64,000 bases of DNA from Macrobrachium rosenbergii (lineage: Eukaryota; Arthropoda; Malacostraca; Decapoda; Palaemonidae): positions 46,069,358 to 46,133,357 of the forward strand of contig NC_089741.1 of NCBI RefSeq assembly GCF_040412425.1, given 5' to 3'. Position numbers and translations under genes: made by a program. Shown piece by piece: positions 32,001 through 44,000 of the stretch; the stretch's first letter is position 1; the number at the start of each line of letters is the position of its first letter. The notes under the pieces were generated by a model. It was not told the DNA's origin. It ran no database searches and was given only the letters and a program-made list of their open reading frames with translations.

Positions 32001-35000
32001 ACAAAAGACTGTTTCTTAGGACATTTTCAACTGAACTTGGGCTTAATATGATTGATTTTCGTGTATGATTACTTTGTTTTTGCTAACACTCACACAGGAG
32101 CTAACTCATCGTCATTCCCCCATGGTATTGACGGGTAAAATGATGTGGTTTTAAAGTACCATGCAGTACTGAATTGCAATTTATTTATGTTTTTTTATTT
32201 TTTTTTATTTCCAGATGTATTACAATCAGGTACACATCTCCAACATCATACCTTTTTGTAAGACCAGATATAAAGCTTCTGGCAATTGCTCGCAAACTCT
32301 TGTCCTTGTTGAAAGACATGAGTCTAGATAATCATCCTGTCTTTTTCCACATGATGAGCAATAATGGATCAACTCTGTATTATTATATAAGCCAAGCTAT
32401 GGGAGAAACAGATGCTCCAGCCATCAATGTTAGAGGGTGTATATTTGACAGCACACCAGCACCAAGACGCATCTTTACAGGTAATTTCATGTAGCTAAAA
32501 TATTGAGATGCAGATATCATCACAAAAAATGTTGTTTGTAACAGACAGAATCATAATGTCCTAGGAATTGCTTTTCAAATGAGTAATTTATAAATTTTGT
32601 AGGTGCTTTTAAGAATTTTGAATTAAATTTTTCTCCTTTATAAAAGGTATGGTTATCATAACTTTCATTATAAATCAAATGCTGTCCTTCACATGTTTCT
32701 GTACAAATACAAATTATTATTTTACAAAATCCAATATTTTTTTTGTCAGTTGTGGCAGGCTACCACCTAAAGAATTTGTTCTTAAATGGAAACTGACAAT
32801 TTGACCAATATACGTTGAATAGTGACAGCTTGGTGGGAAGAAACCTTAGGAAAGTATGAGAAGCAATAGGAGAAAGGAGAGTAGCTGGGGGTCAAAAGGT
32901 TACTGCAAAGAACCTTTAGTACAATGTACAGCACAGAGTGTTGTGCAAGGTACACTGTAGATGGTAACCCCCTACAATGTCAGGAAGATTAAAGCATAAC
33001 CTTTTATGACTTGTTGATGGTGCGTTGTGTAATTCCATTCTCGTTTTTGTAGGTGTGTCTCATTTTTCTGTTTCACCTACTCTTTCTCTTTTCTATCACT
33101 GGACAAAAATACTGATGATCTGCCTTCCATATTTCTTCTTCCTCCTCCTTCTTGCCCTCCTATGTTGTTTGCATTTAATCTTGAATTGGGCTTTTGGAAT
33201 CAGGATTTTGTAACTAGTCATGTTCCATGTGGTAGTTTCATTCTACAGTATTTCTCATTCTTCTCTCCCATCCAGCTCTTCGGCTCTTTCTGTGAACAGT
33301 AAACTCAAATTTCTAAATGTTTTAAAAAGTTTGTTTTTGTTTCAGCAATTGCAAGTTCTTTTTTCAAGTATGTTACAAAAATATTGTAAAATTTATTTTA
33401 CTAATGGCTGAAGAAGATTGTGAAAATCAACTTTAGTCAATTTAGATTTGTGACAGAGGAATCAACAACAGAGGTAGCCTCTACTATAGATTTGTGACAG
33501 AGAAAACAACAACAGAGGTAGCCTTTAAAATGAGATACATGTAGAAGAAGTACCATGTGAAGGGGAAGAGGTTATCCCACATATTTATGGAGCAAGACAA
33601 ATATTTAAATAGTTACCACAAAAGCAAAGGATACAAGAAGAAATCAATAAGCTTAAGATGGTATGCACCACAACACAAGCTCTAGAGTGGAAATAGTGGT
33701 TAACAAATAAGAAATTAAAGTTAAAGTTATTCCCATCAAGGATCCGCTGTGTTCGTCATTGCAATGAATGTGAAAAAAAGAGGCTTTGGGAACTGGTATA
33801 TGCACTAGACAATACTAATAACAGAGCCAGGAGAGGTTGTAGAAATGTCATAAAGATAGGAGAATGGAACTTAAGAGGAGAGAATTGAAAATGGGTATTA
33901 GCAAAACAAAGCATAGGGTGACTGAAAATGACACAAAAGTAAAAGTAGTGTCAGGAAAGTACCATGCAAATGCTGCAGGAGACATGTCTGAGTGTGCATA
34001 GATGCATGTACCACTCTAGTTAGTCTATGTATTTCTCCTATTTGAACTGGTTCTAGTGAACTTTCAGGTACCACAGAACATTGGAACAACTCTCATCAGC
34101 CCCTGTTATCAACAATAGGTGTGGTTCACAGATCTCACTTTGGACTTTTCAAGACTTCTTGCTTGGAGATGTTTTCTGAGGTAATCCCACTTGCACTAAA
34201 TTTGCAGTTATCCAAAGTCACTACATTGTAATGTGTTGCAGTCAAAACCTGTAAGTTGGGACTTAACTTTGGTACTGTGAAGCCTCATTGGGCCTCTTAA
34301 TGAACCTTTGTCAGATACCTCTGCCATGGATTTTACCCTCAAGACTGTTTCCCGATTGCTGTGGCTTTCTCTAAGCCTGTTAGTGGCTCCTTGCCCTTTT
34401 AGGCAAAGTATAACCATTGGTCCTCAATTAGGTTTCTGGCTTGTCATAGAGTTTGTTGCTAAAACATATCCTTTTAGCAAAGACCAGCCCATTCTTGGAT
34501 TCCTTTACTATTCCAGACTTGTCATTATTTTCTCCTAAGAGCTCCAAAGTTATATGTCCTGTGGGTGGAATCCAGCCTTCTCCTTCTCATCTCTTCTTTC
34601 ACATGAGTTCCCAGAATCATCGTATTTTGAAAAATTCCATTTCCTGTTGGCTGAAGCAGGTTACTTCAGAGTTATTTAGATGTTTCATAGGAGAACCTCT
34701 TGCAACTCAAGACAAAGGCATGTGAAGGTTGAGTGCTCTCCTTAACTTTTTAAGTATAATCTGGAGCTCTTTGCTGTTCTTAGAGCAGTTACTTGGCATT
34801 ACTTGAGTACTTATGCAAGGGTTTATGTATGTCATGTAACCTGTAAAACTCTTGATGCTTATTCATTGGGACATATACTTCAAGTCATGTTCTACCACTA
34901 GGTGCACTCCTTGCTTCCTCCTCCCTAGAAAGCTGTGATTTTTAATTGGAGGTACAATGGTGAATGAGAAGCATCGCCCTGTGGGACAATGGAACCTAGC

Positions 35001-38000
35001 TCTTGCATGAGCACTGGGAATTTCATGTCAAGATCTTTCAGGTTAACATGACTGGGTTCATTTCACATGGAGTAAGGCTATTTATGATTATGTGTAATGG
35101 GCTTGTAGACAAAATTTTTTATTGTAAAAATTTTTGTTCTGTATTTTCAGTTATATACATATTTAATTAAATATAACAGGCCTTCCATTGTTTTATGAAT
35201 ACTGCATACAAAATTAAAAAGTTATCTATTAGTTTTGCAATTGAGACAGTTTGCCATGTGTATGACTTTAAAGTTTTTTGGCTTTTGAAAAAGTTGTCTC
35301 CTTCATGTTTGTTTGGAATCCTATGTTGTACTTATTTCATTTTCAGGAGCTCTTAACTAATTTTTCACCCCATTTAAGTAGACTGAGGTAGGTGAACCAG
35401 ATCAAAAGTAGGTTAGCTACTGTAAGAACACAAAGTGAACAAATTTCAAGTGTCAGTGAACCTTTATCCAGAGTTATTATCATTAAACAGTAGAAGAATA
35501 AAGGCTTCAGTCAAAAATATAGGTACAAAGGTTCCCATGTAACTAGAGGAATGATATTACATGTGCTCAGACATTCAGTCATTCGTATCTATTTAAAACG
35601 CCAAGACTCACTTATCAAATTTGACAAAAGTGTTCTTTCCTAATTTTTTGGAAGTTCATTGCACACTTAATTAAACATAAACAATTTTCCATTTTATAGC
35701 TGCAACTGCCATTTATGAAGTAACGCCTGGATCGGTGTGGATGAAGCTTTGTGCATCATTGGGGATGGTGATTTACCTGGTGGGATGGGGAGTGTTGTCA
35801 GTGCTTTGGACAATCATCTCAGGCAAACTTCCAAAACATCCTCCATGGGCATTAGTTGAGGTATGTGGCTGTGTTACTTTATAGTTTGTGTGTTTGAAAA
35901 CAAGTTAAATTTTAAAATCATGAAGTGGATTAATTTTTTTTCAGTAGTTGTTTCTTGTTTCTTTTACTTTGTATTTATATTTATGCTTTGTTCTATAATT
36001 TTGTCATTTTTCTTCTCTCTTTAGGAACAGTCTAGATGTCCTCAGCTTTTCTTGTACTCTAAAGCAGATAAATTGATAAGTTCTGATGATGTTGAGTTTT
36101 TCATTGCTGAACGCCAAAAATTAGGCATTCCAGTAATGACAAAATGCTGGACTGACTCTCAACATGTTCAGCATTATAGGTAAGTAATATTACTATTTAT
36201 AAGGTGAAAGCATTTTGCATGTGATGATTTTTTTTCTATAAAACTGATTGATATAGACAAACATAACACATATTTATAGGCATCATTAGCAGAAGTGATA
36301 ATGTTTATTTGATTCTCACACTACACTGTTTCAAAGAGAACCAATAGTGGTATAACCACAAACTGACAGTGAAACATATGAATCATATTTAGTAGTCTTA
36401 GAAATCTACAAGTATAGATTATGTGCACTGAAATTTAAGCCCTCTGTTCAGTCACTGAATCTGGGATAAGCTGTCATTGTTGCGTATTGAATTTCCACAT
36501 CATATACAAAGTTTTGAATCCTTTTAAAGCTTATTCAAAGAGTAGTTTTAACCTTAGCTTATTCAAAGAATAGTTTTAACCTTATGTAAAGGCATATAGT
36601 AAAACAGAGTAAAGAAAAAGATTATAGCATGGCCTTGGACTAGTACAAACCTCTGGAATGTTTTTGTCGTTTTAATCTTAATAGTCTAGATCAGCTAAAT
36701 GAATTTAAATTGGCTTTAATAGCGTACTGTAGCTAGTGAGTTAGGTTACCTACATCATAGGGGGATTCCTCTTTAGCCTGTACCAGCATCATCATGTGCT
36801 TGATATCAATAAAGATAACATTACTTTTTTGAAGCCGACTACTTTTCAAATGAAAACAACTAGCTTTTACTTATTATTTTTGTAGTAAAATATGTCTTTA
36901 TTTCACTGATATATCAGGTTTAGGTTTATAGTGTGATGATAAATCAAGCTGGTATTGTTTAGATTTTTGTGATTTTCTCATACCAGTTTATCACTCAGTA
37001 TTGTGATTGGCCCACCCTCCTGCTTGGTTGGAGTCACTCATTTTATTGTAGTGTAATTTTAACTCCATTTTATATCATGTTTTCCTGTAGTTTTGTCCAG
37101 CTGCTTTTACTTGTCTTTCTGTCAGTCTCTGTGTTGACAAAATGTATATTGTTTTAATGTTATTTGTGCTTTTCATTGTTTTTTCAGTATCTCGTATGTT
37201 ATCAATTTGATTGATCGTAATGCCATTTGGTATACTAACTCTTTGAGAGTTCTGGGCCATTTTAAAATTCATCTTTAGTTGAAGCTACTTAGTTTTTTAC
37301 TGGGTTGCATATGGGCTGAGCTATATTTTTCTTTGATGACTGGTGAATGATTTTCATGGTTATTCTGAACCTAATTACTGTAGTTGTACTTTATTCTAGT
37401 ATGGCCATCAAAGGAGAAATTCCAAAAATTATAATTGGAAAGGTGTAGGTGAAATGAGCTGAGAGCAAAAATTCTTTTACTTTGCTCATAAAAGATATTC
37501 ATCAAATTTTAGGAAATAAACTTGCAGAATATTTGGCAAGAATTGTGAAAAATAGTTTTTGCTGTCCATGCCAGGTATTGCAACGTATAGTGTGCGGAAT
37601 TATTTTTTTCATCTCATTCGGAGCTTAATAGTTATTACTTTGTCTTAGTTCCATGTGTATTCTACAAATTGCAATACAAATATTATCTCAACAAAATGAG
37701 AAGTTATGACAATGTATATACAGTATTGTACATGTATAGCATTATTTAGCATTGCTATGTAGTACCTAGCCCTTCCTAATTCTTGGAACATATTCCCAAA
37801 CACCTCCTGAATGTCATTCAAATGACTCATTACACAGAAGCATTATATTGATAAATTTTTAAAAAATTCAATGGGATACATAAAATAGGAACACAAACCC
37901 AACAGTTGAAAACTGATGATGATGTATGACAACTATAGGCATATTGAAGGGCTAAACAATTTTTTTTTTATTGTATGTAATGGTATGTTTAATCTCTGGT

Positions 38001-41000
38001 TGTTAGTAGCACTTTCTCTACTGTCTACAATGCCAAACTTTGATTGCATGTTAACTGATTGCCTTTTGAATAATTGTAAGTGTCTTTTTTTATGATTGAG
38101 GTCTGGTGGAGCATAGTTTTTCCTGGTATTTTATTCCATAGCATTTTTCATAGTTGTGTGTCTGTAGTAAAGTATCATTTATTGCTTTCTAAGTATGTTA
38201 GTCAACATCTGCCCATTCCCTAAGTTATAGTCATAAATTCAATGGACTAGTTTGATGCTCCCACTCCTTGATTCTCTGTACATTTGGTCACTGCATTTAA
38301 TTACTCTGATTGCTTAACTCTTTATTCATAGTATAAGCCAAATTTAATGGTAGATGCTGTTATTACCAGTAAAAACTAATGGTATCTCATTGATTAATTT
38401 TGTCAATTTTTAATGGATTACTTTTTAAAATGTGCATATAAAAATACTGGTTTGTATGTTATAAACATTATAAATGTTATTCATGTACTTTTAAAGTTTT
38501 GTCCACTTGAAGCAATTACTGTCAACATGAGTTGACATCTTAGAAACTTCAAATGGGAGATCATATATCATGAAAAAATATCAGGCACATGGTATACTTT
38601 ATGATGTAAAAAGCGTAATCACTGCATTCTTTTCATTAAGAATTTTCTCAAGGTTGGGTGACATCGGAGAAAAACACAATTTTACCATTTTTATTTATTA
38701 AATATTCTTGTTTGACTTATACATATTGCACTGTTACTTGTAAATTTTGCACTGTGACTTCCTAGCAAAGAGATGGACTTACTTGAGAAAGATACAGTTT
38801 TCCTTCTTCCAGGTGAGAACCTGAATTGTGTTTTCCCTTATGCCCAGGTACATAATAGACTGAGAGGGCTTAAAAGTACTGTAAACTAACTGCCGTTGAC
38901 TCTGATGGCCATGTGATTGTATGCAAAGGAGGCTGGGTCCAGCAGGCACCACCCAGGAAGGCCAGTGTGGCACGAGCACACTGACAGCTTAAAACAAGGC
39001 TAACTTTACTTTATCCTGATGGCCATATAATGGTTGTTACTAAAAATCCAGTTGACATCCCTGTGAATTTTCTTTTTGGACAAGTGAGAATCATCTAGTG
39101 TTGAAGGCATAGGACTGGAACCACATGACCTACAACTGGTACACAGGCCATCAATTTGGAGAGTACTCAAGATGTGGAAGGACAGAGCATATAGCCTTGG
39201 CCAAAAAGACTGCTACCTCCAATGACAAGACAAGCAAGAAGGGAAAGAATAAACAGGCAAGCTAAAAAGATCAGATTTTAGTAATGCCATCTATCAGCAA
39301 ATTGAGAAACTAGTACAGTAAAATTATGCCAGATAACTCTAGAAAAGAAGACTAGCCAGATAATACCTGGTTTTTATAATTATCAATTATTAATCACATA
39401 GTAGCCTGAATCATCATTTATGAGGGAGGAAGTAGTTGAAGCCCGGAAAAGAAGACAGCTGTTAGAAATTCAGTTCCAGGAACAAAAGATTGGGAGTCAG
39501 CAAGGCCAAGTCCAAAATGTGTGCTTCCATGAGTCAGAAAAATCCTGATGAGGGGCATTTCCATTAGCAATGAGTCTGCATTGGAAGAAAAACCCAGAGA
39601 ATGATATCAGCACGTAAGGCAAATACTGTAGAAAAGACATCTGTGTTCAGCAACTGAGGAACAAATTATGAGAATATGGAAAGTAGCTGATTCAGCCCCT
39701 TTTCTTCTAAGAGTACATGGCTTACCACTACAATGGGGCCTAACAAAAATAAGGTGAGTTTCATGGATGATTTCACAAAGGTAAAATTTGGCAAGGGTGT
39801 TTTGAGAGCACCAGATCACCACCCCATGGATAGTCAGGAGCTCCAAAATGGTTAAGTTTCTAATCAATTTGTATTTTTCATAACTTACAAACCTAAGGTC
39901 TTCACATAGGGGAAAATCTCGAAGTGGCAGCTGGATCCAGTTAAAAACAGAACAAAGTTTGGTGGCACCTGGATGATAGCCAGTGGGGAGAGGGTAGGGG
40001 GAGTCTGACCTCTCTTCCCCTCTTGTGTGATGTGATGTACCAGTTATCTTCCAGTCCAAGTAATTGTATGAGGGGTGGCATGAGGTGGGCCATTTATGTA
40101 AAGACCTTAGGTTTGTAAGGGTTGAAAAATTCAAATTGATTAAAAATTTATCATTTGTTCATATACAGTACAAGTCCGACAGTCTTTATGTAGGGGTGAC
40201 TTACTTTTGGTGGGAGGATAAAGTAAGCTTCAGAATCGACTGGAGGTTCAGCTCACCTGGGCTCACTTTCTGGTCAATTGTTAGAGCAGAGGAAGAGCTG
40301 TATGCCTCTGCTCTGTTAAATGAAAGATTATCTTCCAGCCCTGGTAATTTTGTATGAGGGGTGGCATGAGGTGGGCCATTTATGTAAAGACCTTAGGTTT
40401 TGTAAGTTATGAAAAATACAAATTGATTAAAAATTTGTCATTTGTTCATATACGGTACAAATCTGACAGTCTTTACTTAGGGGAGACTTACTTTTGCTGG
40501 GAGGATACAGTAAGCTTCAGAACCGACTGGAGGTTCGGCTCACCTGGGCTCACTTCCTGGTCAGTTGTTAAGAGCAGAGGAAGGAGTTGTATGCCTCTGT
40601 TCTGTTAAATGAAAGATTACTCAGCAGCCAGACATCCGGGCTTTGACACAATGGGCATACCAGTCTACATTTTGTCTAGGAAGCAAGAAAAGAACCTGTA
40701 ATTGTCGGAGACAATAGAACTAGGTAGCTACCAATTTGTTCTATTGTCAATTCCTCTCTCCCCTTGTAAGAGAGTGTAGGACTAGCTTCTATTTCTAGAA
40801 TTTCTGTTGTATAGGAACAATCATAGTAGAAAATAGAATGTTTGCTCACTCACCTGTATCTAGCCAGTTCCAGCAAATGATGGCTTATATCTCTCCCCTG
40901 CCTGCCAGAAGAGGAGAAGAAGAAAGGGAAAGGAAGAAGGCCACCTCCCCATTCACTCTCACTTTCATAACCAACATCTTAGGCAAGATACAACCTGTCC

Positions 41001-44000
41001 TGCTACACAACTTACTGAGCAGCCAACACTGGACCCAAGGAAAAAGTGTCCAAGGATCTATGGACCACGTCCCAAAAGTAGAAGGAAGTGAAGGTCATTT
41101 GACAAACCCATGTACCAGCCTTCAGTACCCTATGAACCGACAGATTATATTTGAAAGTGATGGAAGGGCCTAAGCCCCTAACATCATGAGCTCTTGCATG
41201 CTCTGTATTGGCATCCGCAGTTGAAGAGGTACTGTATGCACGTCTAATTACTTCATGTAGCCAAAAGGAGATGGTATTCTTGGACACCTCTTTCTTGTTC
41301 TGGCCCGTGCTAACAAAAAGTCTTCGACACCCAGGGCTCAGATATCGAGTCCTTTTTAGGTAGCTTCGCAGAACCCTAACAGGAGATGGAAGTAATTCTT
41401 CTGGATCATTACCAACAAAGTCTGTCGGGGAGGGGATCAAGAAGGACTGAATCTGTCATTGGGCACCAAGGGATTTTGAGCTACTTGATGAGTAGAAGTT
41501 CTGACTGGAGAGAAACCCCGTTGACAACACCAATCACAGTAGACAGCCCATTTCCCTTGGTACAAGGCTGGAGAAGATTTCCTGAGATAGCCAGACATCT
41601 GTTACTGCTCTGCAAGAAAAGCTTCTCGCTCACAGCCTTACCAACTGGTGAAAACTCTCAATGTGTAGTTGGCAAAGGAGGTTGTGCTGGGGCGGAATTT
41701 CTCTCGGTGCCTTAGTCAGCAGAGCTAGAAGATCAGGACACCACTCGGTGTGTGGCTACAAGGGAGCCACCAGGGTCATTCTAAGGTTCTGAGAGATCAT
41801 TACTCTTTCGATTACCTGACAAATCGGATAAAAGGGAGGAAAGGCGTAAGCGTCTACATTGTCCCAAGGGTGTTGCGGAGCGTCTTCTGCCTCGGCCCAA
41901 GGATCCAGAACAATATCTGGTCATGAAAAGGTCTATCACTGGCTTTCCCCACAGATGGAACAACCTTTCCGCTACCTCTAGATGTAATGACCACTCTGTC
42001 CCCAACACAACCCTGACGACTCGGCTTATCTACCACTACATTCCTCTTGCCTGGAATGTATCTGCCTGAAAGATTCACTGAGTGAGTCACCGCCCACTGG
42101 TGTAGTTGTACTGTCAATTCGTGAAGTTGAAGGGAGACTAGTCCCCCACGTTTGTTGACATATGCCACCACCATGGTATTGTCAGACATTGAACCATGGA
42201 GTGCCCTGTCACCCCCTCCTGGAACTCCTGAAGGGCTAAGAAAGCTGCCTTTAGCTCCAGGATGTTGATGTGAAGTTCCTTATCTTGTTGATCCCACACA
42301 CCTGAGGTCAGGAGGTCTTCCAAGTGTGCTCCCCAACCCTCGTTTGAGGCTTCTTGGGAACAGAAGGAACTCTGGAAGGGGAGTGTGAAGGGGCACTGCT
42401 ATGGTCAGGTTCCTGTCATCCAGCCACCTTGTCTCACTTCCTTTGAGAGAGGAACTCAGAAGGGAGAATCCTTTGATGGGGACCAAAACTTTTTCAACTT
42501 CCATTGAAGAGGTAGAAGGTGGAGACATTTGCAAGGAACGAGCTTCTTCAGGGACGACAGGTGACGTAGAATGATCTGCCACTGACGTGCTGGTTGTTTT
42601 TGTCTCTGGAGAGGAAGGGCTGTATGATGATCTTGAACTTGTCAGTGCGTCGCTCTGATGGAAAGACCCTCACCGCTGTCATGTTTATTAACATGCTCAG
42701 ATATAAAGAGTTCTTTGGCTGGGCATAAGATTTTACTTTTCCAGATTTACCACTATTCCTAAGCTGTGACAAAATTGGAGTAGACGATCTCTGACTTGGA
42801 ACAACTTGACCCGGGAACCTCACCAAGACCAGCCAGTCGTCGAGGTATATCAAGATGCGTATCCTGTGTGAATGAGCCCAGATTGAAACGGGTGAGCACC
42901 TGTGGGGCAGTAAAGCATCTTGAGTTGATACACTCTCTCTCCCAGATCGAAGCAAAGGAACTTGAGAGAGAATCGGTGGACTGGGATCTGGAAGTCAGCA
43001 TCCTTCAGGTCTATCATCAGCATTCAGTTGGACCTCCTGATGGCTGCTAGAACTGTGCGAGGTATTTCCATCTTAAACCAAGTCTTCCTGATGCTTTTGA
43101 CACCAGAAAGACCCAACCATGTCGATCCTTCACGATCTCCAGGGCTCTGTTTTCCATAATTTTCTCCACTTCTTTCTGGAGAGCCAGATCCTTTGGCAAG
43201 ACCTAAACATTAAGTTCTTAGATTAAATGACCAATCAGAGAGAGGAGGAGGAAACTCGGAGGGGAGTAGATATCCTAGCCACAGGACATCTACTATCCAG
43301 GTCTCTGCTCCATGCTGCTGCCAAGTTGCCCGATGACTCACCAGGCACCCCGCTACCAACAGCAGCAAGTGGGGAGGGGCACCCACTCTAGCGTTTTGCT
43401 CCTCTAGCCCTGCCTCTGCCTCCTCTCTTGGTTTGGTAGAATAGGGCTGAAAGGGACACTGCTGAATTGTTTTCTTGGCAGGGATAGGAGAAGGCTGGCG
43501 ACATCCATGAGGCCGGGTCATGCATGGTTTGGGATCTCTCAAGTGGGTGGAGAATAAGAGGCAGCCTGAGGTCTAGGTCAGCTACATTGGTGTGTGAAGG
43601 GTCAGAAAACATAATTCACAGCTTGGTGGAATAAACGGTCATTGTTGTTTGCTCTACTTCTGTTGACTGCCACATCAACCTGTTCCTTAGCAAAGTGTGC
43701 CAAAGATCCTAGAACGGTTCTATTTCTCAGTGCTAAGGCAGAATTAGGGCCAACGTATCTGGAGGTCTAAGAAAGGGCAGCATCTCTTTTCAATAACCAA
43801 TTGGCCCACATATTTGCTGTTAGGTAAGCCAGATACAAGTTGGTCTTGCTGCCAGACTGCAGTAGTCTAAGGAAGGAGGCATTCTCCTCACTGTTGGTAG
43901 TCATGGCAGCCGAAGAAATCTTGCCAACTGTTGTCGACCAAAAATCGAGCCACAAAACCGCCTGGAATGCCAAAGACGTTGTCAACTCCAATGGGGCCAA

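Larger units (their letters stand above)
32481..35699 (+). other. Intron 3 of the TMEM53-like gene
   Basis: 3,219 bp, GT-AG. It carries a reverse SINE-like copy, a LINE remnant and a sense-oriented DIRS tyrosine-recombinase remnant. Together these account for roughly half of the intron. Confidence 0.85.

Noticed and set aside
39607..40134. 175-codon minus-strand ORF
   Set aside because: Much of it lies in the DIRS terminal repeats (the inverted arm and the start of the direct copy), and the rest shows no protein motif.
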